In this document: positions 9,006 to 18,012 of the stretch, in pieces
Numbering within the stretch: the first letter of the stretch is position 1
Layout: every line of letters begins with the position of its first letter
Origin: Bacillota bacterium
GTDB lineage: Bacteria > Bacillota > Desulfotomaculia > Desulfotomaculales > Pelotomaculaceae
Length of the DNA: 64,000 nt
Reading direction: 5' to 3'
NCBI GenBank assembly: GCA_029555205.1
Contig: JAKPTB010000097.1
Location: 81,920-145,919, forward strand
Program-made: the position numbers and the translations under genes
The notes under the pieces: model-generated
Told to the model about the DNA's origin: nothing
The model's database searches: none
What the model saw: only the letters and a program-made list of their open reading frames with translations

Positions 9006-9959
9006 TTAATTTGGAGGTAGTGAAGCGGGTACACCTGTGCCGTCAAAGGAGGGCACGTAACACTCGTCAGCTGCGGTCAACTCCTGGACATAGCCAGATT
9101 CTAAACCCAGCTGGAACAGGGTGTCCACTGCCCGGTTGTATTCCGCTGTGGTCAGGCGGCGGTTCAAAGGAGGGGTCTTTAAGGCGCGGTAAGCAGGGAA
9201 ATACTGGGCCATCAGACTTACATAAACATCCCGGGGAAAATTCCCGGCGATCCAGCGCAGCACCTGCAGGGTATCAGCCAGTTGGCCCGGCAGGATCAGG
9301 TGCCGGATCATCAGCCCTCCGGTCATGAGGCCATCGGAATCAAAGGAGGGCGGGCCTACCTGCCGGTACATCTCCCGAATAGCCTGCGAGGCGGCGGTAA
9401 AATAATCCGGGGCGCCGGAGAACCGGGCGGCAGTTTCCTGGCCGGCGTACTTCAGATCCGGCAGGTAGATGTCCACCAGCCCTTCCAGCTGAGCCAGTGC
9501 TCCTGGTTCCTCGTAGGCGTTTGAGTTGTATACCACCGGTATCTTCATCCCGAGGGACCGGGCCTTTTTTATCGCCGCTGCCACCTGGGGAATGTAGGGT
9601 GTGGGAGAAACAAGGTTGATGTTATGGGCGCCCTGTTGCTCCAACTGCCTGAAGATTGAAGCCAGAGTGGGAATGTCCACCTCCCTGCCGAAGTGCTCCT
9701 GACTGATCCGGTAGTTCTGACAGAAGGTACATTTTAAATTGCAATGGGAAAAGAAAACGGCGCCGGAGCCCTGAACGCCGCTCAGGCAGGGTTCTTCCCA
9801 GAAATGAAGGGCAGCTCTGGCCACTTTCGGCTTTAAAGGGGCACGGCAAAACCCCGTTTTGCCGGCGGTGCGGTCGACCCCGCAATTGCGCGGGCAAAGA
9901 CGGCAAGAACCAAGCAATGTTAAGCCCTCCTGCATATGGAATGAAAACTGTTTTCCCAC
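9006..9959 (-). CDS. Radical SAM protein, PflA-like (COG1313 type)
   Basis: The 317-residue product has an N-terminal CRLCPRNCGVDR cysteine cluster, then the radical SAM motif CNLKCTFCQN (CxxxCxxC) that binds the [4Fe-4S] cluster and S-adenosylmethionine. Next come segments typical of the PflA-like family (NLVSPTPYIPQ, YNSNAYE, IYLPDLKYA). Such proteins are annotated as pyruvate formate-lyase activating enzyme homologues, but most have no established substrate. No intact glycyl-radical partner lies nearby; the only one in the window is the truncated gene at 48873. The GTG start lacks a strong ribosome site, and ATG at about 9935 is an alternative. Confidence 0.85.
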   Translation of the reverse strand: MGKQFSFHMQEGLTLLGSCRLCPRNCGVDRTAGKTGFCRAPLKPKVARAALHFWEEPCLSGVQGSGAVFFSHCNLKCTFCQNYRISQEHFGREVDIPTLASIFRQLEQQGAHNINLVSPTPYIPQVAAAIKKARSLGMKIPVVYNSNAYEEPGALAQLEGLVDIYLPDLKYAGQETAARFSGAPDYFTAASQAIREMYRQVGPPSFDSDGLMTGGLMIRHLILPGQLADTLQVLRWIAGNFPRDVYVSLMAQYFPAYRALKTPPLNRRLTTAEYNRAVDTLFQLGLESGYVQELTAADECYVPSFDGTGVPASLPPN

Positions 9960-10233
9960 TTAAAGAAGTTTTTCCATGATTATACCATATGGACCCGGCC
10001 CCTGGTTATGCCCAAAGAGAGGATAATAAAGGGGGCTATCATTACTCCGAGGCTATCAACCCTTTGACTTAATTCAGATTATTGGTTGATCTAAACCCTG
10101 TGTCATATGACATTTCAGTTCAGAAAACATTACCTGAGCTATGACTTATTACTCTACTTAACTTGAACCGGTATAATTATACTTGGAGTAAAAAAATATA
10201 TATCCAAAACCATAGGGGGAGGAGGATGGGGAC

Positions 10234-11733
10234 ATGAGGAAGGTAATAATAATCGGTTCGGGAATAGGCGGCCTGATTGCCGGCAACCTTCTTGCCCAAA
10301 AGGGACATGAAGTGACCATGTTTGAATCCCACAGCACGCCCGGAGGATATACTGCCGGATTTTACAGGAAGGGTTATTATTTCGAAAGCGGTACCCTTAC
10401 CTTTGAAGCTTCATCATCGGTATTCAAGGCAATGAAGGACATCGGCTTGTTGGAAAAAATAGACTTTACAAAAATAAGGGTGCGGTTCGTTTCAGAGCAT
10501 TTTGACGGAAGTCCGGATAATTACGATGATTATAAAAAAATGATTTACTCCGGTTTCCCATCCGATCAGGAAAAGCTGGATAAGGCTTTTGCAGAGCTGA
10601 ATAAAATAATTGACCTAATGGGGAACATGAATGGACCTATGCCCAATCTTTACAGCGGTTTTGCAATGTTTAAAACAATGCTTCCCTATATCCTGAGCGC
10701 CCCAAAGTATGTAAAACTTTCAAAGCAATACGGCCACATGACGTCGTCGGAGTTTGCCGCGAGATTTTTCGAGAAAGACTCAAAGCTGTTCCATCTGTTC
10801 AGCGGTATCAGTTATCCGGATATGTCGCCTATGCTCATAGGAGCTGCTTTATTGACGATTTTTACCGACCTTTGGACTGTAAAAAGCGGTATGCAATCTT
10901 GGGCTGACATTCTTGCAAAGAATTTCAAAAAATTGGGCGGGGATTTGAAGCTGAAATCCTATGTCGACAGGATCATCACAAAAGATGGGGCCGCTGTTGG
11001 AGTCTCCTGCAATAATACTGTTTATCAAGCGGATTATGTTATTTCTGCCGGGGATTACAAGAAGACCCTGCTGCAGCTTTTGGACAACGAGAGCCTCATT
11101 TCGCAGGAGTTCCGGGAAAAGATTAGTAGTGCTGCTGTTTCTGAGGGCTTCTTCACAGTATATCTGGGGTTGAATATGTCCAACGAAGAACTTGGCAGGT
11201 ATATGAAGGCACCTCTCGTATTTCCCTTTGACTATAAACCCGGTTACGATATTTACGATTCAGAAGACGGAGAATTTTTCAGCAAGACATCAGTTTCACT
11301 TTATTCGCCTTCGATGGTAAACCCCGGACTTGCCCCTGCGGGGAAATCCTCTTTAATGCTGCAGACCATAGTCCCTTACCATTGGATGAACAACTGGGGC
11401 AGCGGAAACAAAGAGTTATACAACCAATTAAAGGAAAGGGCGATGGAGGCCGTGATTGACAGCGCATCCAGGCTAATTCCCGGCTTAAAGGGATGTATAG
11501 AATATAAGGACGCCGCCACTCCTCTAACGTATGAAAGGTTCACCCATAACACGGATGGAGCGAGCTCTGCCTGGAGCTGGAACCCCAGGAAGAAGTTTTA
11601 TAAAAACACTTTCAGCGTGAATGTAGAAACACCGGTGAAAAACCTTTATATCGGTTCCTGCTGGGCGGCGCAGATCGGCGGTGTTCCCGGTGCCCTGGCA
11701 GCAGCTTACCAGTGTGCTAATAAGATAAAGTGA
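10234..11733 (+). CDS. FAD-dependent oxidoreductase, CrtI/phytoene desaturase-like
   Basis: The 499-residue product begins with a dinucleotide-binding fold (VIIIGSGIGGLIAGNLLAQK, then GHEVTMFE) and the PGGYTAGF motif of the carotenoid desaturase/isomerase (CrtI, COG1233) group. It ends with the family's C-terminal FAD contact (YIGSCWAAQIGGVPGALAAA). The start ATG 10234 follows GGGGAGGAGG. No carotenoid genes (phytoene synthase, GGPP synthase) are nearby, so the substrate is uncertain. Clostridial relatives also resemble all-trans-retinol 13,14-reductase-like proteins. A TATAAT-like -10 element lies near 10170. The gene appears monocistronic. Confidence 0.85.
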   Translation: MRKVIIIGSGIGGLIAGNLLAQKGHEVTMFESHSTPGGYTAGFYRKGYYFESGTLTFEASSSVFKAMKDIGLLEKIDFTKIRVRFVSEHFDGSPDNYDDYKKMIYSGFPSDQEKLDKAFAELNKIIDLMGNMNGPMPNLYSGFAMFKTMLPYILSAPKYVKLSKQYGHMTSSEFAARFFEKDSKLFHLFSGISYPDMSPMLIGAALLTIFTDLWTVKSGMQSWADILAKNFKKLGGDLKLKSYVDRIITKDGAAVGVSCNNTVYQADYVISAGDYKKTLLQLLDNESLISQEFREKISSAAVSEGFFTVYLGLNMSNEELGRYMKAPLVFPFDYKPGYDIYDSEDGEFFSKTSVSLYSPSMVNPGLAPAGKSSLMLQTIVPYHWMNNWGSGNKELYNQLKERAMEAVIDSASRLIPGLKGCIEYKDAATPLTYERFTHNTDGASSAWSWNPRKKFYKNTFSVNVETPVKNLYIGSCWAAQIGGVPGALAAAYQCANKIK

Positions 11734-11746
11734 AGTGAGAGCTTAT

Positions 11747-11827
11747 TTAATCTAATAGTATGAATGGAGCAATAATTCCACCGGCGATGCCGCCCACCAG
11801 CTGTGCGGCCACCCAAAAATTCACCCA
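11747..11827 (-). pseudogene. C-terminal fragment of an aquaporin/MIP-like protein
   Basis: On the minus strand an open stretch reads WVNFWVAAQLVGGIAGGIIA, then PFILLD and a stop at 11747-11749. This resembles the last transmembrane helix of MIP family channels (a W-x-x-W-V-A-x-x-x-G-G pattern). Nothing upstream continues the homology, so it would be a relic. It is short, and the family assignment is weak. Confidence 0.3.
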
Positions 11828-11870
11828 ACAAGTTTGTTAATAAAAAAACATTAGCAGGAGGTTTAAGCAG

Positions 11871-12599
11871 GTGTATTCTACGCCTCAGCCCTTATTGCTC
11901 AAAGATGTTATTATCCATTTTCCTGAGTTGCTTAAAGCTAGCTTTGTAGAAAGGTTAAACCGTTTTGTTGGGCTGGTGGACGTGGCGGGGCAGGTATGCC
12001 CTGCTCACGTTCCGAGTTCAGGGAGGATGCGGGAGTTATTGTTTCCCGGCAACAATGTTTATGTTGCCCCGATGCCTGCCGGGAAGCGGACTCAATACCG
12101 TATTCACCTGGCTCATCATGGAAAAATACTGGTATCAGTGGATTCCCTGCTGCCGAACCGGCTTATTCACAAGTCCCTGTTACAACAAGTTCTGGCTCAA
12201 TTTAGAGGTTACCGGGAGATTAAAAAAGAAGCCAGGTACGGTGAAAGCCGTTTTGACCTGTACCTGGAGGATGGAGCCCACCCTTGTTTTATAGAGGTTA
12301 AATCAGTTACTCTGGTGGAAGAAGATGGTGTGGCAAGATTCCCTGATGCTCCTTCGGCAAGGGGTAGCAAACACATTCAGGAATTGGTAAGGACACTTAA
12401 TGATGGTTTTCGGGCTGCTGTTATCTTTGTTGTGCAGCGGAACGACGCCCGTGTTTTCTCTCCCAACCAGGTTACCGACCCTTTATTTACAGAAGCGCTT
12501 CGCCGGGCTGGATCCGCCGGCGTAGAGATATATGCGCTGGGTTGTAGTGTGAGCAGGCAGGGTATTGGCCTGCAAAACTATCTGCCCGTTGAATTATAA
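11871..12599 (+). CDS. sfsA: SfsA family protein
   Basis: The product has 242 residues with the SfsA pattern throughout: an N-terminal OB-like part with FVERLNRF and HVPSSGRMRELLFPG, then a nuclease-like core with RFDLYLED and CFIEVKSVTL, then ARGSKHIQEL. SfsA was named for sugar-fermentation stimulation in E. coli and carries a PD-(D/E)xK-like fold with reported nucleic-acid binding; its cellular role is unsettled. Length is normal (about 230-245). The start is GTG 11871, with CAGGAGG ten bases upstream. It converges with msrAB. Confidence 0.92.
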   Translation: MYSTPQPLLLKDVIIHFPELLKASFVERLNRFVGLVDVAGQVCPAHVPSSGRMRELLFPGNNVYVAPMPAGKRTQYRIHLAHHGKILVSVDSLLPNRLIHKSLLQQVLAQFRGYREIKKEARYGESRFDLYLEDGAHPCFIEVKSVTLVEEDGVARFPDAPSARGSKHIQELVRTLNDGFRAAVIFVVQRNDARVFSPNQVTDPLFTEALRRAGSAGVEIYALGCSVSRQGIGLQNYLPVEL

Positions 12600-12678
12600 G
12601 AGAGCGCCTGAATCCCTCCCCGGATGCAATTCCCCAAAGGAAATCAATTAAAAAACTCCTCCGGATAAGCAACTGGTT

Positions 12679-13677
12679 TTAATTAAAAAGACTGAGATAA
12701 TCCTTATAACCTTCCTTTTCCAGATCCTCCTTTGGGATAAACCGTAATGATGCAGAGTTTATGCAGTAGCGCAAACCTGTTGGAGCCGGGCCGTCATCAA
12801 ATACATGGCCCAGATGAGAACCTGCTTTTTTGCTTTTAACCTCTGTGCGGACCATGTTATGGCTTTTGTCAATATGTTTTGTAACACTTTCCGGATGCAG
12901 CGGTTTAGTGAAGCTGGGCCAGCCGCATCCGGAATCAAATTTATCCAGGGAGCTGAACAGCGGTTCGCCGGAAACAATATCCACGTAGATGCCCTCCTGC
13001 TTATGGTCCCAGTATTCATTGTTGAAGGGCGGCTCCGTAGCGTTATTCTGGGTTACTTCATACTGGAGTTTGGTCAACCTCTTCTTAAGTAATTCCTGCT
13101 CTTCATCTTGATTTTTATCTTGGTCTTTATCTTGACCCCAGTACTTCTCTATAAAGCCGGCCCGCCCCGAGGCCTGACGGTAAATTTTGTAGTGCCCGGG
13201 GTTTTTTTCGTGGTAGTTTTGATGGTACTCCTCGGCGGGGTAGAAACTGGAGGCTTCCAGGATTTGCGTGACAATGGGCCGGGTAAAACGGCCGCTTTCT
13301 TCAAGGGCCTTTTTAGATGCCAGGGCCTTCTGTTTTTGTTCCTCGTTATGATAAAAGATCGCAGTTTTATAAGACGGTCCCCGGTCTGCAAACTGCCCCC
13401 CCGGATCGGTGGGGTCGATTTGGTGCCAGTAAGTTTCGAGCAATTTTTCATATGGGCACAAATCAGGATTAAATGTTATTTGTACTGCTTCATAATGCCC
13501 CGTTGTATTGGAGCAGACTTCCTCATAGGTTGGGAATTCTTTATGGCCGCCGGTATAACCGGACACTACTTTAACCACTCCCGGGAGCTGCTGAAAGGGG
13601 GCCACCAGACACCAGAAGCACCCGCCCGCAAAGGTTGCCAGCTCTAAAGGTTGTTTTTTGTTTTCTTTATTAACCAT
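12679..13677 (-). CDS. msrAB: Bifunctional methionine sulfoxide reductase MsrA-MsrB
   Basis: The 332-residue product has two domains. Residues about 10-165 are MsrA, with the catalytic GGCFWC motif, reducing the S-epimer of methionine sulfoxide. Residues about 190-330 are MsrB, with SGCGWPSF and the catalytic Cys in [11 protein letters not shown], reducing the R-epimer. The MsrB part lacks the two CxxC zinc pairs of the zinc-binding subclass, as is common in fusions. The linker holds a short [10 protein letters not shown] low-complexity stretch. It is a complete, cytoplasmic oxidative-damage repair enzyme. The start is ATG 13677; the ribosome site is weak. Confidence 0.95.
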   Translation of the reverse strand: MVNKENKKQPLELATFAGGCFWCLVAPFQQLPGVVKVVSGYTGGHKEFPTYEEVCSNTTGHYEAVQITFNPDLCPYEKLLETYWHQIDPTDPGGQFADRGPSYKTAIFYHNEEQKQKALASKKALEESGRFTRPIVTQILEASSFYPAEEYHQNYHEKNPGHYKIYRQASGRAGFIEKYWGQDKDQDKNQDEEQELLKKRLTKLQYEVTQNNATEPPFNNEYWDHKQEGIYVDIVSGEPLFSSLDKFDSGCGWPSFTKPLHPESVTKHIDKSHNMVRTEVKSKKAGSHLGHVFDDGPAPTGLRYCINSASLRFIPKEDLEKEGYKDYLSLFN

Positions 13678-13966
13678 AATCGGCTAACCCCGTCACTATT
13701 AATTAGACTTTATTAGACTTAAAATGCTGCTTTTATGAATATTTTATACGGAAGCAGCTGTGGGTGAAAGACGTTGGGCATAGTTCAAATTTTTGTGTTT
13801 TATTTTAATTGAGGCTCATCGATGTTGCCATTGCGGCAGGCCTGCCCGTTCTGTTTTGAGGTACTTAAATAAATATTGCTTATAGTACTAAGGAATTGTA
13901 AGATATATAATAAGGTTCAATTGTAAGCTGAAAAGAGTAGCACCAGATCACGCTTGGAGATATTTT

Positions 13967-15031
13967 ATGGTAAAGGATAAGACTGTGGCTGTAATTAGAA
14001 CACAAAAATTTGAAAAAATTTTTGATAAGTTTACAAAATCGAAGCATATTTATGAAGGAATTTTATTTATAGAAAACACAGGGGGCGATTTTTCCTTCAG
14101 TAAGGGTTATGGCGGCAGGAAACTTAATTCGCCACTGCTTATGGCCAGCATAACAAAGCTGTTTACCACAACCTGCATTTTGCTCCTGCTGGAACAGGGA
14201 AAGTTGTCATTTGACGATAAAGTAGCACAGTATTTTGACAGATCTTTGATAAGTGGGATTCATGTTTATGGTGGAAAGGAATACACATTTGAATTAACCA
14301 TTTATGATTTACTGTTTCAGATAAGCGGACTGCCCGATGTTTATGAGGAAGGGAAAGACTGTTTAAAAACTAATTTCATTATAGAGGATTTTTACTTTAC
14401 TATCGATGATATGATTGCCCGGGTAAAGAAATTAAAACCTCATTTTGCGCCACGTACCGGACGAAAAGCTTACTACGCGGATATAAACTTTGATCTGCTC
14501 GGTGAAATAATTGAAAAGGTAAGCGGTTTAACCCTGCCGGAAGCATACAGACAATATATTTATGAACCATTAGGACTTAATAAGACGTATCTTCCCCAAA
14601 GCGAAAATGAATATGTGCCCCGGATCTATTATAAAGATAAGGCTATCCACCGGCCCAGGGTAGTTATGAGTAGCCGGGCAAGTGGAGGCTGCATCACCAC
14701 AGCTTCTGAATTAATGATCTTTATTAAAGCTTTCTTTGGGGGAAAGTTGTTTAGTAAGAAAGTCTTTGCCAGATTATCTATGTACAAACAGTTGCAAGCT
14801 TCAATGGGTCCGGTTTGCTACGGTGGAGGATATATGCGGATACCTTTAAACGGATTGGTCACACTCTTTATGGGAAAAGGTGAATTGATTGGTCATTCCG
14901 GTTCAACCGGCTCTTTTGCCTTTTATTATCCCATAAGAGATTTATATTTTGTAGGGGACCTGAACCAGATGGCAAATGCTGCTCTTCCGGTAAGATTATC
15001 AATGCAGCTTGCTGTATCTTCGAAGGAATGA
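13967..15031 (+). CDS. Serine hydrolase, class C beta-lactamase/EstB-like family
   Basis: This 354-residue protein has the family's three active-site elements. SITK (S-x-x-K) lies at about residues 59-62 with the nucleophilic Ser. A YADIN tyrosine motif stands in the position of Y-x-N. HSGST near residue 308 stands in for KTG. The surrounding text (TTTCILLLLEQGKLSFDDKV, then LLGEIIEKVSGLTLPEAY and YEPLGLNKTYLP) is typical of penicillin-binding-protein-like esterases and peptidases. There is no signal peptide, so it is probably cytoplasmic, and antibiotic hydrolysis should not be assumed. It is flanked by spacers with no gene at 13678-13966 and 15032-15209. Confidence 0.85.
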   Translation: MVKDKTVAVIRTQKFEKIFDKFTKSKHIYEGILFIENTGGDFSFSKGYGGRKLNSPLLMASITKLFTTTCILLLLEQGKLSFDDKVAQYFDRSLISGIHVYGGKEYTFELTIYDLLFQISGLPDVYEEGKDCLKTNFIIEDFYFTIDDMIARVKKLKPHFAPRTGRKAYYADINFDLLGEIIEKVSGLTLPEAYRQYIYEPLGLNKTYLPQSENEYVPRIYYKDKAIHRPRVVMSSRASGGCITTASELMIFIKAFFGGKLFSKKVFARLSMYKQLQASMGPVCYGGGYMRIPLNGLVTLFMGKGELIGHSGSTGSFAFYYPIRDLYFVGDLNQMANAALPVRLSMQLAVSSKE

Positions 15032-15209
15032 TCCCTTTGGGGAAATATGGGGAAGCTAAATGGAGAATCAATAATCCAAGCCCAGGTATGATTCCTTCGA
15101 TGCCATTGAATTGCCTGGGGTTCAAGTGTTGTGCAGGCAGTGTTTTAGTTTTAGGAGTCCTTTACTGAAAAACAACAAATAAATCAACGAAAATCCAGGG
15201 TGAGCTGCT

Positions 15210-15902
15210 ATGAAACTTGTCACTGTGGCCGGTCCCCCTTCTTCGGGAAAGACTTCTGTCATTCTAAAGCTCATTGAGTGTATGGATCTGGAGAAAGGCA
15301 GGATCGGCGTCGTCAAATTTGACTGTCTCACTTCCTTTGACAAACTGTCCTACCAGGAAGCGGGCATCCCTGTCCAGATAGGGTTTTCCGGGAAATTTTG
15401 CCCTGACCACTATTATGTCAGCAATATTGAGGACGCTGTCCAATGGGGCCTGGCTTCGGGCTTCGAAATGCTTATTACGGAGAGCGCCGGTCTGTGCAAC
15501 CGCTGTTCTCCGTATATCAACGGGATTCTTGCCATATGTGTCATTGATAATCTGTCGGGAATCAACACCCCGCGCAAAATAGGCCCCCTGCTGAGGTTTG
15601 CAGACATAGTTGTGATCACCAAGGGAGATATCGTTTCGCAGGCGGAAAGGGAAGTGTTTGCGTTTAATGTCAAACAGGTCAACTCATCGGCAAGGGTTAT
15701 TTTTGTCAACGGCATAACCGGGCAGGGAACCTTTATGCTGTCGAAGTATTTAAGGGAGGCACGCGACATCCTTACGCTGAAAGACTTGAAACTGAGGTTT
15801 ACCACACCTGCTGCGGTTTGTTCCTACTGCACGGGGGAAACGAGAATCGGGGAGAAGTACCAGATGGGTATGCTAAAAAAACTAGAGTTTAAAGGCGTAT
15901 GA
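15210..15902 (+). CDS. HypB/CobW-like GTPase, first gene of a putative metal/cofactor unit
   Basis: This 230-residue P-loop protein has Walker A (AGPPSSGKTS) at the N-terminus, a switch region LITESAGLCNRCSPY and a TKGD motif that serves as the G4 guanine-specificity element. This is the layout of SIMIBI-class metal-chaperone GTPases (HypB, UreG, CobW). Two Cys pairs, CNRC around residue 97 and CSYC near residue 210, could bind metal. Its stop overlaps the start of the next gene (ATGA). With the ATPase and DUF364 genes downstream it forms a compact unit ended by a terminator at 17729. I infer a role in metal or metallocofactor insertion. The metal and target are unknown. Confidence 0.75.
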   Translation: MKLVTVAGPPSSGKTSVILKLIECMDLEKGRIGVVKFDCLTSFDKLSYQEAGIPVQIGFSGKFCPDHYYVSNIEDAVQWGLASGFEMLITESAGLCNRCSPYINGILAICVIDNLSGINTPRKIGPLLRFADIVVITKGDIVSQAEREVFAFNVKQVNSSARVIFVNGITGQGTFMLSKYLREARDILTLKDLKLRFTTPAAVCSYCTGETRIGEKYQMGMLKKLEFKGV

Positions 15903-16918
15903 ATACTGCAGATTTAATGACCTATTTAAAGAGCACAAACTTTGAGGGGATCTTAAAAGACTACCCCATTGCCGGAGACTTTCTGGCCAATTTCCGTCTG
16001 GAGGCCATTTCTAAAGTACTACCTTTGCCCCAGGCCTTTGAAGAAGTGGAAGATGAAATTCTCGCTGAATTCGGACTGGACAGCTATGGCCTATTACAAG
16101 AGTTTTGTATGTTTCTGGAAATCTTTACCCGGGCAGAAGAGTCTACCGGCAGAGTTTCCTCATTGACCATCCTGGGCGGTCTTAATAAATTGAAGGAACC
16201 TGAAAGCGTTGACCTGACCATTACCGCCGGGGAAGTGATCAGCGTTGTGGGGCCCACCGGGTCCGGGAAAAGCAGGCTTCTGAGCGATATTGAATGCCTT
16301 GCCCAAAGAGATACACCTACGGCCAGGCAAATCTTGATCAACGGCATTGCACCGGATGACCTCCAGCGTTTTGAAATGGGCTGGAAACTGGTGGCCCAGC
16401 TTTCGCAAAATATGAATTTCGTTATGGACCTGACGGTCCGCGAATTTCTGGAAATGCACGCTAATAGCAGATTGACCGGGAATGCCGCTGAGATAGTAGA
16501 GAAATGCTTCCTCAGTGCCAATGAACTGGCCGGCGAAAAATTTACCCTGGATACAAAACTAACACAACTGAGCGGCGGGCAGTCCAGAGCTCTGATGATT
16601 GCAGATACAGCCAATATGAGCAATTCGCCGGTGATTTTGATCGATGAGATTGAAAACGCTGGAATCGACAGGCGCCAGGCCATCGAACTATTAGCAAAAA
16701 GCGAAAAGATTATCTTTGTTTCCACCCACGACCCGCTGCTGGCCCTTAGAGCAGATAAACGCATCGTCATGAAAAACGGCGGTATCAGTAAAGTCATCAG
16801 GACATCGGATACCGAAATAAAAAGTCTTGCCGCCATTGAGAAGATTGACAACACCCTGCAGGCGATCCGTAACCGCCTGCGCAGCGGCGAAATAATTACT
16901 GAAGAGCTTCTCAAGTAA
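15899..16918 (+). CDS. Stand-alone ABC-type ATPase with N-terminal extension
   Basis: The 339-residue product carries a complete ABC ATPase from about residue 85: Walker A GPTGSGKSR, a Q-loop (LVAQLSQN), the signature LSGGQSRALMIAD, Walker B VILIDEIENAG with the catalytic Glu, and the H-switch STHDP. No permease or binding protein is encoded nearby, so this is likely a soluble ABC-fold engine like SufC or UvrA relatives rather than a transporter subunit. The first 80 residues form a helical domain (EGILKDYPIAGDFLANF) faintly like DUF1858/ScdA-N modules but without their Cys. It overlaps the GTPase gene by four bases. An energy-coupled step with the GTPase and the DUF364 protein is inferred. 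Confidence 0.8.
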   Translation: MNTADLMTYLKSTNFEGILKDYPIAGDFLANFRLEAISKVLPLPQAFEEVEDEILAEFGLDSYGLLQEFCMFLEIFTRAEESTGRVSSLTILGGLNKLKEPESVDLTITAGEVISVVGPTGSGKSRLLSDIECLAQRDTPTARQILINGIAPDDLQRFEMGWKLVAQLSQNMNFVMDLTVREFLEMHANSRLTGNAAEIVEKCFLSANELAGEKFTLDTKLTQLSGGQSRALMIADTANMSNSPVILIDEIENAGIDRRQAIELLAKSEKIIFVSTHDPLLALRADKRIVMKNGGISKVIRTSDTEIKSLAAIEKIDNTLQAIRNRLRSGEIITEELLK

Positions 16919-16940
16919 AGGAAAGGAAGGGGTGCAGGCT

Positions 16941-17702
16941 ATGTGGGAAATCTACGACGCCTTGATAGACGGAATACCTGAAGACCTCATTGTTGATGAG
17001 CTGATAAGCGGCTACGAAGCTTCCTATGTGCGCAGTGGAAAGGGAGCTGGGATAGCTTACCTGAGGGATTGTCAGACCAGAATGCCCATGTTCACCAAAA
17101 ACCTGATTGGTGCGCCCCTGCGGGAAGTAGCAGGCGCCGTCAAGTCGTGGAACTTCGTGGAGGCCTCGGCAGGCCATGCAGCCATTAATGCCTATTACAA
17201 CAACCCGGAGACTGCAAGGGCAAACGGTGTCAATTTTTCTGATGCCAGGCGGGTTGAGGACAGGATGCACGATCCGTTCATTATGTCCCAAAACGAAATC
17301 AAAGGCAAAAGAGTGGCCGTCATCGGACATTTCCTTTACCTGGAAAGTCTTTTTGAGCCGATCTGCGATTTATCGATAATCAGCTGGAACCCGCAGGAAG
17401 GGGATTACCCCCTCCCTGCCTGTGAATATATTCTGCCGGAGTGCGACTATGTATATATATCCAGCTCAAGCATTACCGATAAAACCCTGCCCAGAATGCT
17501 GGAATTATCCAAAGAAGCCCGGCGGGTCACCCTGGTGGGGCCCTCAACTCCCCTGGCCCCTGTGTTATTCGATTACGGCATCAGTGAGTTATCTGGGTTT
17601 ATCATTAAAGATAATGCACTTGCCTTCAGAATCACTGCCGGCGCAGAAAATGTTAGAATATATTCCGCTGGACAAAAGGTCTCTTTTCAAAGGGGGGACT
17701 GA
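16941..17702 (+). CDS. DUF4213/DUF364 protein, putative heavy-metal chelatase
   Basis: The 253-residue product resembles the DUF364 family: an N-terminal DUF4213-type part up to about residue 95 (ASAGHAAINAYYN), then a Rossmann-like domain with GKRVAVIGHFLYLESL and DYVYISSSSITDKTLPRMLE. These proteins are labelled putative heavy-metal chelation proteins from structural work; the in vivo role is unproven. ATG 16941 is preferred because GGAAGGGG lies eight bases upstream. GTG 16932 would be too close to it. As the third gene after a HypB-like GTPase and an ABC ATPase, it is the likely effector or scaffold of the unit. Confidence 0.8.
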   Translation: MWEIYDALIDGIPEDLIVDELISGYEASYVRSGKGAGIAYLRDCQTRMPMFTKNLIGAPLREVAGAVKSWNFVEASAGHAAINAYYNNPETARANGVNFSDARRVEDRMHDPFIMSQNEIKGKRVAVIGHFLYLESLFEPICDLSIISWNPQEGDYPLPACEYILPECDYVYISSSSITDKTLPRMLELSKEARRVTLVGPSTPLAPVLFDYGISELSGFIIKDNALAFRITAGAENVRIYSAGQKVSFQRGD

Positions 17703-17728
17703 CCCTCTTTGGGGGCTTATGGAACCAG

Positions 17729-17775
17729 GCCGGGCAATGCCGTGAATATTCTACCGGTGTTACCCGGCTTTTTTT
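17729..17775 (+). terminator. Rho-independent terminator of the GTPase/ATPase/DUF364 unit
   Basis: GCCGGGCAATGCCG pairs, with a few G-U pairs and one mismatch, with CCGGTGTTACCCGGC and is followed by TTTTTTT. It lies 26 bases after the DUF364 stop. The remaining spacer to 18012 shows no gene. Confidence 0.85.
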
Positions 17776-18012
17776 GTACATGGGCAATGGAAGCGGCACC
17801 AGGCTATGATGATTAGTGGAATTGTGACTATGGTACGAGAGATACGAAGTGCTAGATTTGTGTGTCTGGTTAAAACCTGTACATATTGGTTATTTGTCAT
17901 AATATTGACAGGAATTTATCTAACTACAGCGAAACATTACTTGTGATAAACTGCTGGGGCAATATACAGATATTGGCAACCGGTTTGATGATTGCTGATG
18001 GGGGGAAATTGT

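Noticed and set aside
16084..16914. A 276-codon minus-strand frame antisense to the ABC-type ATPase
   Set aside because: It is the complement of a gene with all ATPase motifs. Its Ser/Leu-rich composition is typical of a shadow frame.
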